Assembly (NCBI RefSeq): GCF_001429765.1
Contig: NZ_LMJB01000005.1
Coordinates: 1,207,556-1,271,555, forward strand
Direction of reading: 5' to 3'
Origin: Flavobacterium sp. Root901
GTDB taxonomy: Bacteria > Bacteroidota > Bacteroidia > Flavobacteriales > Flavobacteriaceae
Length of the DNA stretch: 64,000 nt
Notes under the pieces: model-generated
Databases searched by the model: none
The model's input: the letters and a program-made list of their open reading frames with translations, nothing else
Told to the model about the DNA's origin: nothing
Part shown: positions 25,460 through 34,626 of the stretch, piece after piece
Numbering within the stretch: the first letter of the stretch is position 1
How the letters are laid out: each line of letters starts with the position of its first letter
Made by a program: the position numbers and the translations under genes

Positions 25460-26755
25460 ATGATAAGAAAAAAAATATTAGCGGCCATAATGCTGATTAC
25501 CTGCGCAGCAAATGCACAGGAAATAAATAAACAAGAAGTAAAAAACGAAGTACTTCGTATTTTAGATTCAATTAATAAAGCAAAACTTCCGGAGACTAAA
25601 TCCGGAGGAGGAGTTGAAGAACACTGGTATGACAGAATCTCTTTAAGAGGTTATGCACAGATTAGGTACAACGGGCTTTTCTCTACAAATGATAAGGTTT
25701 CCTGCGAACAGTGCGACAAGTCGTGGGGCACAACATCAACCGCTCCGGATGCAAAAGCAAACAACGGACTTTTTATTCGCCGTGCACGTTTAGTATTTTC
25801 GGGACAAGTTCACCCCAATGTGTTTTTCTATTTTCAGCCAGATTTTGCCAGTTCTCCTGTTACCGGAATTCAGAATTTTGTGCAGATTAGGGACCTTTAT
25901 TTTGATCTTTCTTTTGATAAGAAAAAAGAATACCGCGTTCGTATCGGGCAGAGTAAAATTCCATACGGATTTGAAAATATGCAGTCAAGTTCCCAGCGTT
26001 TAACTTTAGACCGCGCCGATGCCATCAATAGTGCCATATTAAATGAACGTGATTTAGGGATGTTTTTCTACTGGGCTCCGGCCGAAATCAGAGAGCGTTT
26101 TGCTATGTTGGTCAAAGACGGATACAAAGGTTCAGGAGATTTTGGAGTATTTGCCTTTGGGGTTTACAACGGACAAATTGCCAATAAACTAGACGGAAAC
26201 AGAGATCTGAATGTCGTTGCGAGAGTAACTTATCCTTTCGTAATTGGAAACCAGATTATCGAACCGGGAATTCAGGCTTATACAGGAAAATGGGCTTTTA
26301 CCGGAGAAATTTCTAATGGAGTAACAGTAAATGATCCGCAGTATGTAAAAGATCAAAGAGTAGGAGCAACATTTGTTTTATATCCAAAACCATTCGGAAT
26401 CCAGACAGAATACAATGTCGGAAGAGGTCCGCGTTATAACACATTAACTCATACAGTTGATGAAACAGATTTAAACGGAGGTTACGTTTTATTAAACTAT
26501 AAATGGGATATCAAAAAACAGCATATTTATCCTTTTGCCAAATTTCAATATTATGACGGAGGAAAAAAATATGAAAAAGATGCCAGAAGTTATGTTGTAA
26601 GAGATTACGAACTGGGCGTTGAATGGCAGCCAATTAAAGCTTTTGAGTTAACGGCAGAATATGTAATCGCAGACAGAACTTTTGAAGACAGCGCGCTTCC
26701 AATAAACAGACAACAAGGAAATGTATTGCGATTGCAAGCGCAGTTTAACTTCTAG
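25460..26755 (+). CDS. Phosphate-selective porin O/P family protein
   Basis: The 431-residue outer-membrane barrel has a Sec signal (MIRKKILAAIMLITCAANAQ), a short helical spacer (EVLRILDSINKAKL) and the OprO/OprP-type start SLRGYAQIRYNGLF. IRRARLVFSGQVHPNVFFYF, FRVRIGQSK-like and YDYELGVEW-like strands follow, ending in the aromatic LRLQAQFNF. The family forms anion-selective phosphate or polyphosphate channels. The frame opens at a TTG (25427) inside the likely promoter; ATG 25460 begins the signal peptide. It follows phoB-phoR and carries phased Pho-box-like repeats upstream. Its stop overlaps the convergent glycosyltransferase by 4 bp. Confidence 0.9.
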   Translation: MIRKKILAAIMLITCAANAQEINKQEVKNEVLRILDSINKAKLPETKSGGGVEEHWYDRISLRGYAQIRYNGLFSTNDKVSCEQCDKSWGTTSTAPDAKANNGLFIRRARLVFSGQVHPNVFFYFQPDFASSPVTGIQNFVQIRDLYFDLSFDKKKEYRVRIGQSKIPYGFENMQSSSQRLTLDRADAINSAILNERDLGMFFYWAPAEIRERFAMLVKDGYKGSGDFGVFAFGVYNGQIANKLDGNRDLNVVARVTYPFVIGNQIIEPGIQAYTGKWAFTGEISNGVTVNDPQYVKDQRVGATFVLYPKPFGIQTEYNVGRGPRYNTLTHTVDETDLNGGYVLLNYKWDIKKQHIYPFAKFQYYDGGKKYEKDARSYVVRDYELGVEWQPIKAFELTAEYVIADRTFEDSALPINRQQGNVLRLQAQFNF

Positions 26756-27828
26756 ATATGATCTTCAAAAACACTAAATAATAAGTCCCAGTCGATATCA
26801 TTTTTAAATTGGGATAAACCTTTAAACGACTTTACCTTTGATAAATCTTCAATCGTAAAGTCGTCTTGCATTGCATACGGTACAAGATTTTCTTCCTGAA
26901 GTTTTATCGCCAGATATTCCTGTTCATATTGTCCGGGAGTTGGAATAAAAAAAGCTTTTTTACCCAATTTGGCCAAATCCATAACAGTAGTGTAGCCGGA
27001 ACGGCAGAGAACAAATTCACTTTCATTAAAAGTCTGTTCTAGTTGTTTAGAATTCATGAAGTTATAATAAGTCACATTTCCGGCCTGCCATTTTTCCTGT
27101 GCTTTATCTACAAGTCCTTGTACAAAAACCACTTTTCCATCAAACTTTGCAGCTTCTTTTTGCAGTTTCTCATCAAGAAAAGTACGCTGAGGTTCAGGAC
27201 CTGATAAAATAATCATCAAATCATAAACAATTGGGGTTTCCTTTCTTTTCATTCTGCTCAAAGGACCAATATATCTTAGGTTCGGTTCTTCTTTTTTAAG
27301 ATGTCCCAGATCTCCGGTAAGATTTATTTTTTCATTGGAATCGGGAACCCAGCATTCGGTATATTTTTTAATAAAATACTGATGGCATTTACTGGTAAAC
27401 CAGGTCGTGTTTCCGGTCATGACATTTAATTGATGCGTCATAAAAACAGAAGGCACTTTTTTACTAAAAACGCCTAATCGGTTATCTGAAATTATACCGT
27501 CGATACCATGTTTTTTAATCCAGCTGTTTACCATTTTTTTCTCGTCTAAAATGGCAGTTATCATTTTCGGAAGATTTTTGATCAGCTTCCATTTAAAATT
27601 TTTACCATTCTTGGCATATTCAATATGGTAAGAAGGCAGTTCAAGAGTTTGAATGTATGGAAATTCCTTACGCAGTAATGCCAGCGAAACACCGTCAGAA
27701 GCAATAATTGGAATAAAATTATTTTCTTGAAGCGCCTTGATTATCGGAATACACCTTGTGGCATGCCCTAGTCCCCAGTTTAGAGGAGCAACTAATATAG
27801 TTTTGTTAGCAGAATAGTCAATGCTCAT
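26752..27828 (-). CDS. GT-B glycosyltransferase (GT28/MurG-like C-domain)
   Basis: The 358-residue protein opens with NWGLGHATRCIPIIKALQEN, the glycine/His loop of GT-B enzymes. It has a middle segment TGDLGHLKKEEPNLRYIGPL and a C-terminal nucleotide-sugar site, FVLCRSGYTTVMDLAKLGKK followed by FIPTPGQYEQEYLA, like the glycosyltransferase family 28 C-domain. It would transfer a sugar from a UDP- or NDP-sugar to an unknown acceptor. It is a single gene, convergent with the porin (4-bp overlap of the stops). Confidence 0.82.
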   Translation of the reverse strand: MSIDYSANKTILVAPLNWGLGHATRCIPIIKALQENNFIPIIASDGVSLALLRKEFPYIQTLELPSYHIEYAKNGKNFKWKLIKNLPKMITAILDEKKMVNSWIKKHGIDGIISDNRLGVFSKKVPSVFMTHQLNVMTGNTTWFTSKCHQYFIKKYTECWVPDSNEKINLTGDLGHLKKEEPNLRYIGPLSRMKRKETPIVYDLMIILSGPEPQRTFLDEKLQKEAAKFDGKVVFVQGLVDKAQEKWQAGNVTYYNFMNSKQLEQTFNESEFVLCRSGYTTVMDLAKLGKKAFFIPTPGQYEQEYLAIKLQEENLVPYAMQDDFTIEDLSKVKSFKGLSQFKNDIDWDLLFSVFEDHI

Positions 27829-27913
27829 ATTTTTTAACGCTTTTAAAAAAACGAAGATAAAGAAATATGTTTTTTATGATATTTCGCACACATTACCAAA
27901 TTATTAACTCTTT

Positions 27914-28048
27914 TCTAAGCTTCTAAGACGCTAAGATGTTGAGCTTCTGAGATTTTTCTATAAAAAAAACCGAACGTAAGTTCGGCCTTTTCTTTTCTCA
28001 ATGTTAAGAAACTTAGAAGCTTAGTATCTCAGAAACTTAATATCTTAG
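27914..28048. repeat. Inverted pair of 8-bp tandem word arrays around a terminator
   Basis: Left array 27914-27953 is five 8-bp units of the TCTAAGNN type. Right array 28001-28048 is six 8-bp units of the NNNCTTAG type, the inverted complement. A terminator hairpin sits between them. The right array runs into the stop codon of the next gene. Confidence 0.7.
27962..27985 (-). terminator. Terminator of the KA-rich secreted protein gene
   Basis: CCGAAC / GTTCGG with a 4-nt loop; on the minus strand it is followed by eight T, about 60 bp after the stop codon. Confidence 0.75.
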
Positions 28049-28575
28049 TCTTGAATATAAGTTTTGTTTCCGTTTTTGTTAATGTAATATTTTCCACCTT
28101 TAGGACCGGTATACACTTTTTTGCCATTGTATTCTCCAGTAACCTTATCCGGTGTTTTTGGAGCTTTTTCATTCGTTTCTTTAAAAGTCTTTGCCGTTGA
28201 TTTTTTTGCAGCAGCGGCATCTTTTTTAGCTGTTTTGGCAGCAGCGTCAGCATCGGCTTTTGCTTTTTTAGCGTCAGCTTTTGTACCTTCAGCTTTATCA
28301 GATGCTTTTTTAGCTTTTGCTGAAGCATCAGTAGCTTTTGCGGCTTCTTTTTTAGCTTTTACAGCTTCCTTATCTGCCGTTTTTTTAGCATCGTCAGCCG
28401 CATCTTTTTTCGCTTTTGCAGCCTCTTTTTTAGCATCGGCTTTTGCTTTGTCAGCATCAGATTTTGCTTTTTTAGCTTTGGCTTCTGTTTTAGATTTGGT
28501 CTCTTTTGCAGTTTCCTGTGCGTAGAAATTAGTAGATAAAACTACTATAAAGCAAAGTAATAATAATTTTTTCAT
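28045..28575 (-). CDS. Secreted Lys/Ala-rich protein with C-terminal PBCV-type basic adaptor motif
   Basis: The 176-residue protein has a Sec signal (MKKLLLLCFIVVLSTNFYAQ). About 100 residues of Lys/Ala/Asp repeats follow (AKKDAADDAKKTADKEAVKA), histone-H1-like and predicted helical. The C-terminal motif KVYTGPKGGKYYINKNGN resembles the PBCV-specific basic adaptor domain (PF08789), a small module first seen in chlorovirus proteins and common in Bacteroidota. The basic repeat could bind nucleic acid, LPS or cell-wall polymers. Frames on both strands over this segment (28029-28328, 28121-28525) are composition artefacts. Function unknown. Confidence 0.8.
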   Translation of the reverse strand: MKKLLLLCFIVVLSTNFYAQETAKETKSKTEAKAKKAKSDADKAKADAKKEAAKAKKDAADDAKKTADKEAVKAKKEAAKATDASAKAKKASDKAEGTKADAKKAKADADAAAKTAKKDAAAAKKSTAKTFKETNEKAPKTPDKVTGEYNGKKVYTGPKGGKYYINKNGNKTYIQD

Positions 28576-28639
28576 AATGGTTTAGAGTTTAAATTTTCAT
28601 TTAAAATTAAGCAAAAAAATCTTATGTTTTATTAAAGTA

Positions 28640-31600
28640 TTAAAAATAAGCACGAAGCTGAACATTTCCGGTATGCACCGTATTTCCGGTTTCACTTTTA
28701 CGTCCCTGATAATTCAAATTAACATCTAAAAACTGTGTAATGTTTTTTTGCAGCAGCAGTTTCCAAACCAAATTTTGTCCCGCCTGAAGCCCTTCAAGCA
28801 TTTGAAATCCTACAGATGAAAATTCATTTCCGGTAAATTTATTTTCATAAAAAGAAAACTCGCCATTTACAGTTACTTTCTTTTCTCCGGCAAAAGAAAA
28901 CGAAGTTCCGAGTCGGTTTTGAACTAACGTTTCCTGATTACCAATTTGATTTTCTTTATTCTGAAATTCATAAAAGAAATCAAGGCTGGTGTTTTTCGAA
29001 AACAAATAACTAATTTTTGGTGCCAGCTGATACCCTTTTAAATCATAATTTTTCTCAACAAAATCTTCTGAAATTAAATTTGTTTTTATTGTTTTGGTAA
29101 AAAAATTAAACAGCCAGCTTTTTTGATACAGATGTGTATACTGCAATTGATGCGAACTGTTTTTTACATTTTGAGAACCAATCGAAAGCAGATTTTTACC
29201 ATTATTAATAAGGTAAGAATATGTTACAGAATGTTTTTGTTTCCCGCGATTGTAAAATAAACTGTTTCTAAAACTTGAATTTAAACCGAGAATATTTTCA
29301 TCTGAGGAATAAAACGGATTCAATTCTAAATGATTGCCGCTGCTTCTTACTTTTCGGTCCATAATAAAAGATGTCTGATTGTAGAAATACGAAATCAGTT
29401 TTTTCAAACCTTTTTCATTCTGCCATTGCAGCGGATTTAATATAACAGACTGCGAAAATTTATTCTGATTGGTTTTAATATAAATCTGATTCGGAAGAAA
29501 GATCCGAATGTATTTTGCCTGATCCGGAAAAGCTGCAATTTCAAATTCTTCCAGTTCCTGAATTCCGTTTCCGTTGTAATCATTCCAGGTATAAACGCCT
29601 TGTCCGGTTGGAACTTCGACATATGTAAATTCCTGCTGGGCAATAGTTCCGGAACTGGTTTCATAAGCAGTTCCAATCTGCATAAACTGATTAAAGAATC
29701 GGTCGTTATAAAGAATTCTCGAATTTAACGAAGGTTCATTTTCTTTACCGGAATCCGTAAAATCCAGATTTCGGTAACTGGCATAAACCGCCAGATCTGT
29801 TTTTTTATTCTGAATGAGTTTTGATCTTAAATAATAAGTCTGTGAATTGTTTACATGCTGTAAAAGGCCATTTTGCAAACTGTCATTTTTACGTTGTAAA
29901 TAACCCAGTTCAATAAAAACCTTTGTACTGTCGCCGCGTCCTATAAAAGCGCCATATTCAGAAAACCTTTGGCTTAAAGCCGAAAACTGATTCGTAACTT
30001 TATCTTTTTCCTGATTATCTTCAATTTGTAAACTGCCGCCAATCCAGTTTTTTCCAAAATGATATTTTGCGCGGGTTTGGTTCCGAATAAATTTTGAAGT
30101 CGAAACTGTCGCATCAGAATTTAAAAAACTCCCCTGATTTTGAATCGTCCAGTTTTTAAGTTTGAACAGAGCGGTTGTGGTATGGCGCGCTCCCGAATAA
30201 CTTTCGGTAAAATCCAGTTTTTCAAATTGATAGGTAAATAAACCAATGTCTGAAGTTTCTTTTTTTGCAAATAAATCAAAATTAACGCCCGTAACCAATA
30301 AACTTTGATTTCCTAAAAGTGTAGCATTTAAATTCCAGTCGCGATTAAACTCAATATTATACAAACGCTCAACAGAGCGAAAGTCTTTTTGCACAAATTG
30401 ATAATTTGCAAAACCGTCCAGAGTCCAGTTTCTGGTAAAAAGACGTTTTTTAATATTGGTTTTAAAAGCAATTCCGTCATTATCAGAATCATCAATTTTC
30501 GAAAATAAATTTTTATCATTATTGCTCATTGCAATTTCAAAATCAACCAGCGTTTTTTCGTCAGGATTGTATTTTCCTAAAAAAGTCGCTACCTGAATTT
30601 TCATTGGGGCAACCAGCTGAACAATTGGCTCGTAATTTCCCTGCGGAACACCATTTACAGGCGAAACATATTCGTAAATTCTCTCAACCGAAGTACTGTT
30701 TTGGATTATATAATTTCCAAGATTAGCGCCCACAAGGCTAAACTTTACATTGTACAAAACATCATCCGGATTATTGGAATATTCATAAACTTCAACAGCG
30801 TTTATCACTGTTTTTTTATACAATATTTTTTTATCAGAATAAGTATCTTGATAGGCAGAAGGCGCCGTCATTAAACTTTGATCGTCTCCTGCCTGTGCCA
30901 GAATCGCTGCTTGTTCTGTAGAAAGATTTTGCTGCAGCGGCTGATTTTTCATATCATTTTCTGAATATAAATAACCGCCAAAACTCCAGTTTTTACTTTC
31001 TGTTGTCGCGCCCGCGTAAGTTACCAGTCGGTTATAATTTCGTTCAGAATATTGATATTCAATATTAATCCGCATTTCTGAAGTGATGGTAAAAAGCGAT
31101 GTAAAAACAATTTCGCCGGCATTATAATCAATAACATAATCGTTGTTTTCGCCGCGTTTAAGCAAAACACCATTTACATAAACACGTTCAGAACCGGAAA
31201 TTACCAAAACATACAATTCGCCGTTTTGTCCTTTTAATTTATACGGTCCCTGATTTCCTTCCTGACCTGTAAAAGTACTTTTTGCATATTGGCCTTTTAC
31301 AAATGAAACCGAAGCAAAAACATTAGTTTTACTTTTTTCTGTATCAAAATCAAAACTGGCAGAAAGTCCCTGAACCTTTTTATTGAAACTCAGGAATTGT
31401 GTTTTTCTGTTTTCCAGAAAAACGTCGCCGGCGCGAATGTTCCAGTCATCGGTAAAAAGTTCCATGAAAATATTGTCGAACTGATCGAGTTTTTGAGAAT
31501 AACCGCCATTTTGCAGCGGAATATTATTATCCTGAAGTGAAGCCCGTAAACTGATTTTGTCGGAGATTTTTCCGGTTATCTGTAAATCAAGATTGGAATT

Positions 31601-32071
31601 TAAAACCGTATTTTGATTATTTCCAATCGTAACGCCGCGAGTAATGCTTCCGGAAGTATTTAAGCCGTCAAAAGGTGTAATTTTTTTAGAACTGGTATTG
31701 TCAATTTTATATAATTTTTCTGTTCCAACGTCATTGGTTACAACCTGACTGTCTTTATAAAGTCCGTATTCTTTTGTCAGAATATCCGGATAATGAAGAT
31801 AATTGACAATTAAAGTATCGCTAACAGAATTGAATTTTTCATTTAAAAGAAGTGTTCCTTTTTGAAAATCAATTTTATAAAAACTGGAATCTATAGGTTG
31901 GTTTTTAGAATTCAGCAGTTCAAAAAAACTGGAGTTAATACTGAAGTTTTCCAGGTGAATAGTGTCTTTTACAGCAATTACTTTTTTTGTTTTATACAAC
32001 GATTCTGTATCCTGTGCCATAAGCCCGGAATACCAAAACAGCACCGTAAAAAACAGTAATTTTTTCAACAT
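28640..32071 (-). CDS. Very large outer-membrane beta-barrel-like protein of unknown function
   Basis: The 1143-residue protein has a Sec signal (MLKKLLFFTVLFWYSGLMAQ), then a beta-rich N-terminal part with SGSITRGVTIGNNQNTVLNS and NSNLDLQITGKISDKISLRA. LRASLQDNNIPLQNGG, NIRAGDVFLENRKTQFLSF and many alternating-hydrophobic strands separated by short turns follow, ending in VQLRAYF as an outer-membrane barrel would. Similar proteins with the TRGVTIGNNQ-type motif occur across Bacteroidota, but I know no assigned function. A middle stretch reads YTWNDYNGNGIQELEEFEIA, an Asp-rich calcium-loop-like segment. The frame opens with a GTG at 32077; ATG 32071 is preferred. It is a single gene with its own upstream spacer. 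Confidence 0.78.
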   Translation of the reverse strand: MLKKLLFFTVLFWYSGLMAQDTESLYKTKKVIAVKDTIHLENFSINSSFFELLNSKNQPIDSSFYKIDFQKGTLLLNEKFNSVSDTLIVNYLHYPDILTKEYGLYKDSQVVTNDVGTEKLYKIDNTSSKKITPFDGLNTSGSITRGVTIGNNQNTVLNSNLDLQITGKISDKISLRASLQDNNIPLQNGGYSQKLDQFDNIFMELFTDDWNIRAGDVFLENRKTQFLSFNKKVQGLSASFDFDTEKSKTNVFASVSFVKGQYAKSTFTGQEGNQGPYKLKGQNGELYVLVISGSERVYVNGVLLKRGENNDYVIDYNAGEIVFTSLFTITSEMRINIEYQYSERNYNRLVTYAGATTESKNWSFGGYLYSENDMKNQPLQQNLSTEQAAILAQAGDDQSLMTAPSAYQDTYSDKKILYKKTVINAVEVYEYSNNPDDVLYNVKFSLVGANLGNYIIQNSTSVERIYEYVSPVNGVPQGNYEPIVQLVAPMKIQVATFLGKYNPDEKTLVDFEIAMSNNDKNLFSKIDDSDNDGIAFKTNIKKRLFTRNWTLDGFANYQFVQKDFRSVERLYNIEFNRDWNLNATLLGNQSLLVTGVNFDLFAKKETSDIGLFTYQFEKLDFTESYSGARHTTTALFKLKNWTIQNQGSFLNSDATVSTSKFIRNQTRAKYHFGKNWIGGSLQIEDNQEKDKVTNQFSALSQRFSEYGAFIGRGDSTKVFIELGYLQRKNDSLQNGLLQHVNNSQTYYLRSKLIQNKKTDLAVYASYRNLDFTDSGKENEPSLNSRILYNDRFFNQFMQIGTAYETSSGTIAQQEFTYVEVPTGQGVYTWNDYNGNGIQELEEFEIAAFPDQAKYIRIFLPNQIYIKTNQNKFSQSVILNPLQWQNEKGLKKLISYFYNQTSFIMDRKVRSSGNHLELNPFYSSDENILGLNSSFRNSLFYNRGKQKHSVTYSYLINNGKNLLSIGSQNVKNSSHQLQYTHLYQKSWLFNFFTKTIKTNLISEDFVEKNYDLKGYQLAPKISYLFSKNTSLDFFYEFQNKENQIGNQETLVQNRLGTSFSFAGEKKVTVNGEFSFYENKFTGNEFSSVGFQMLEGLQAGQNLVWKLLLQKNITQFLDVNLNYQGRKSETGNTVHTGNVQLRAYF

Positions 32072-32235
32072 AAACACTTTAACTCTAAAAAATCAAAAGT
32101 AGTATTTATAATCAAGAAATTGTGAGGCTTTTGTTTGTTGGGAAAACACTTGATTTTGAGCATAATGACTTTTCTTAAATAAAAACATAAACTATATTTT
32201 GAAGTATAATTCTCATCATAAACCAATCTTTTTTT

Positions 32236-32243
32236 TAGCTTTG
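32236..32243 (+). promoter_or_regulatory. -7 box before the twin AraC genes
   Basis: TAGCTTTG matches TAnnTTTG exactly, 25 bp before the first AraC ATG. No well-placed -33 TTTG was found. Confidence 0.5.
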
Positions 32244-32268
32244 TTCCAGGATATAACCAACTAATATT

Positions 32269-33330
32269 ATGGATACTGGCAAAGAACTTTTATTCTTTTT
32301 TAGTGCTTTGGGAGCTTTCAACGGAATAATTCTGGGGATTTATTTTTTCTTTTTTACGAAGAAAAAGTATTTAACCAATTATTTTCTTGGCGCACTTTTG
32401 TTTGCTTTAAGTATCCGAATTGCAAAATCGGTCTTTGTATATTTTCATCCTGAACTGCCAAAAATGTATTTGCAAATTGGGCTCACAGCCTGTTTTTTCA
32501 TCGGGCCATGTTTGTATTATTTTTTAAAATCGGCTGTTGAAGAAATAAACGTCATGCCAAAATCATGGAAAATTATACTCTCGTTATGGGGGACAGTAAT
32601 CGTCGGTTCAGGAATTTTATATCCGTATGAATATTATCCGGAACTGTGGACAGGCTATTTTATTCTGTTTATTTATTTTCAATGGTTTATGTATATTGTT
32701 TTTTCGGGCTTTACAATTAGAGGGGTTTTAAAGAAAATTGTGAGTAAAAAAGAAAAACCAAGTCCGGCAGAAATGTGGTTCGGAATGCTTTTTCTGGGTA
32801 ATTTTTTATTATTTCTTTTTTATTTTTTAGCGATAATGGGCGCTTCCGGAGCAACATATATAAGTGGTGCAGTTGTTTTTTCTTTTATTTTATATCTGAT
32901 AATTTCCATTCTTCTTTACAGAAAAAAAACCGATGATTTGTTTTTACTGAATGTTCAGAAAATCCCGGGTAAAAAAATACAAGCTTCTGAGGCCATTATT
33001 ATTTCTGAAAAACTGGAAAATATAATGAACGAAAAAAGTTTGTACAAAAATCCAAATCTGAATTTACAGGATTTATCAAAAGAAATAAATATTTCCAGCC
33101 ATCAGTTATCGCAGTTTTTAAACAATAATCTGGGGAAAAACTTTACCAGTTTTGTAAACGAATTTAGAATACACGAAGCTTGTAAAATCATTACTTCAAA
33201 TGATAAATTAACTTTAGAATCCGTAGGATATGATGTTGGTTTTAATTCCAAATCAACATTTTTTACAGCTTTTAAAAAACATACCGGAACTACACCTTTA
33301 AATTATCAGCTTCAGGCTTTACAAACTTAA
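32269..33330 (+). CDS. Membrane-bound AraC-family regulator, copy 1
   Basis: The 353-residue protein has about seven hydrophobic helices in its first 220 residues (for example about 7-30, 36-56, 67-85, 102-122, 127-150, 170-190, 195-216). An AraC-type DNA-binding domain with two helix-turn-helices follows (about 255-350; LNLQDLSKEINISSHQLSQF and LESVGYDVGFNSKSTFFTAF). This layout, a 7TM sensor joined to HTH_18, is frequent in Bacteroidota and lets a membrane signal control transcription without a kinase. A paralogue starts 3 bp after the stop, and a TonB-type barrel gene, a plausible target, follows. The signal is unknown. Confidence 0.88.
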   Translation: MDTGKELLFFFSALGAFNGIILGIYFFFFTKKKYLTNYFLGALLFALSIRIAKSVFVYFHPELPKMYLQIGLTACFFIGPCLYYFLKSAVEEINVMPKSWKIILSLWGTVIVGSGILYPYEYYPELWTGYFILFIYFQWFMYIVFSGFTIRGVLKKIVSKKEKPSPAEMWFGMLFLGNFLLFLFYFLAIMGASGATYISGAVVFSFILYLIISILLYRKKTDDLFLLNVQKIPGKKIQASEAIIISEKLENIMNEKSLYKNPNLNLQDLSKEINISSHQLSQFLNNNLGKNFTSFVNEFRIHEACKIITSNDKLTLESVGYDVGFNSKSTFFTAFKKHTGTTPLNYQLQALQT

Positions 33331-33333
33331 TAT

Positions 33334-34386
33334 ATGAGCATTGGAAAAGAAATATTGTTTTTTTTTGGCGCCTTAGGTGCTTTTAACGGATTTATTCTGA
33401 GTTTGTATTTTTTATTTTTTACGAAGAAAAAATACCTTACGAACCTTTTTCTTGGCGCAGCGTTACTCGCATTAAGTATAAGAATCGCGGTAACGGTTTT
33501 TGTTTACTTTAATAATAATTTGCACAAAACCTGGCTTCAAATTGGGCTTTCGGCTTGTTTGTTAATTGGGCCGTTATTGTATTATACTTTAAAATCCGGC
33601 TTGGAAAACACTGTTTCAAAAAAATGGAAATTACATTTAGGAATTTGGCTTTTTGCGATTTTGAGTATCGGAATTTTATATCCGTATCAAAATTATCCTG
33701 TTTTATGGAATTATTATTTTGTGGCTTTTATTTTTGTTCAATGGTTTTCATATCTTTTTATTTCCGGTTTTGAAAGCAGGGTAGTGTTTCAAAAAATAAT
33801 TTGGAATTATGACAGTTCTTCTGCTGCAGAAAGATGGTTTGGAGCAGTTTTCTTTGGTAATGCGTCTATATTTCTGGCTTATTTTTTAGGATTTTCCAGA
33901 ATTCCGTTTGTTTCCTGCCTTACCGGAGCGCTTGCTTTTACTTTTATTTTATATCTGATAATTTTAATTCTTTTACACAGAAAGAAAACAGACGATTTAT
34001 TTCTTCTCAATTTTCAAAAAGGCAAAAAACTGACCGATGCTGAATCTTTAATGATAGATCAGAAGCTGGAAAAAATTATGAATGAAAAAGAATTATATAA
34101 AAATCCGAATTTGAGTTTAAAAAAATTATCTGAAGAAATTAATATTCCGGGTCATCAATTATCCCAATTTTTAAATAATAGCCTTGGAAAAAATTTTACC
34201 AGTTATATAAATGAATTTAGAATAAACGAAGCCTGCCGAATTATAATTGCAAGTGATAAATTAACTTTAGAATCCGTAGGATATGATGTCGGTTTTAATT
34301 CCAAATCAACATTTTTCGCAGCATTTAAAAAACATACCGGAACAACACCTTTAAATTATCAACTGCAGGAATTATCGCTTAGATAA
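33334..34386 (+). CDS. Membrane-bound AraC-family regulator, copy 2
   Basis: The 350-residue paralogue of the preceding gene has the same 7TM-plus-AraC layout and roughly two-thirds identical residues. The two DNA-binding domains are almost identical in the second helix-turn-helix (LTLESVGYDVGFNSKSTFF in both), and the DNA there matches even at silent positions. The membrane halves differ more, so the two may sense different inputs yet read the same operator. The 3-bp spacing to copy 1 implies cotranscription. Other frames over this gene are shadows. Confidence 0.88.
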   Translation: MSIGKEILFFFGALGAFNGFILSLYFLFFTKKKYLTNLFLGAALLALSIRIAVTVFVYFNNNLHKTWLQIGLSACLLIGPLLYYTLKSGLENTVSKKWKLHLGIWLFAILSIGILYPYQNYPVLWNYYFVAFIFVQWFSYLFISGFESRVVFQKIIWNYDSSSAAERWFGAVFFGNASIFLAYFLGFSRIPFVSCLTGALAFTFILYLIILILLHRKKTDDLFLLNFQKGKKLTDAESLMIDQKLEKIMNEKELYKNPNLSLKKLSEEINIPGHQLSQFLNNSLGKNFTSYINEFRINEACRIIIASDKLTLESVGYDVGFNSKSTFFAAFKKHTGTTPLNYQLQELSLR

Positions 34387-34472
34387 TGCTAAATTAAATC
34401 TCGCAAAGTCGCAAAGCCAAAGGGGAAATAAAACTTTTGCGCCTTTACGAGAGTATAATTTTACGTTTGAAA

Positions 34473-34504
34473 AAACTTAGAGCCTTAGAATCTTAGAACC
34501 TTAG
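34473..34504. repeat. Four 8-bp tandem NNNCTTAG words
   Basis: Units AAACTTAG, AGCCTTAG, AATCTTAG and AACCTTAG follow each other without gaps. The stretch just before it (about 34400-34455) holds GCAAAGTCGCAAAG and its complement TTTTGCGCCTTTACGAG, another dispersed palindromic word. Confidence 0.65.
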
Positions 34505-34626
34505 CATCTTTTAAAAGGTCTTAATTTATAAATCCGTACTCCTGATTTCCCTTTCTAAAACCTCATTCACAGATTTTCAGATGACTTTTGTTTCAAATAA
34601 AGTCAAACCGCTAATCGTTAAAGTTT

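Noticed and set aside
28029..28525. Extra open frames over the KA-rich gene on both strands
   Set aside because: Low-complexity Lys/Ala codons keep several frames open; only the 28045-28575 frame has a signal peptide and a recognisable end.
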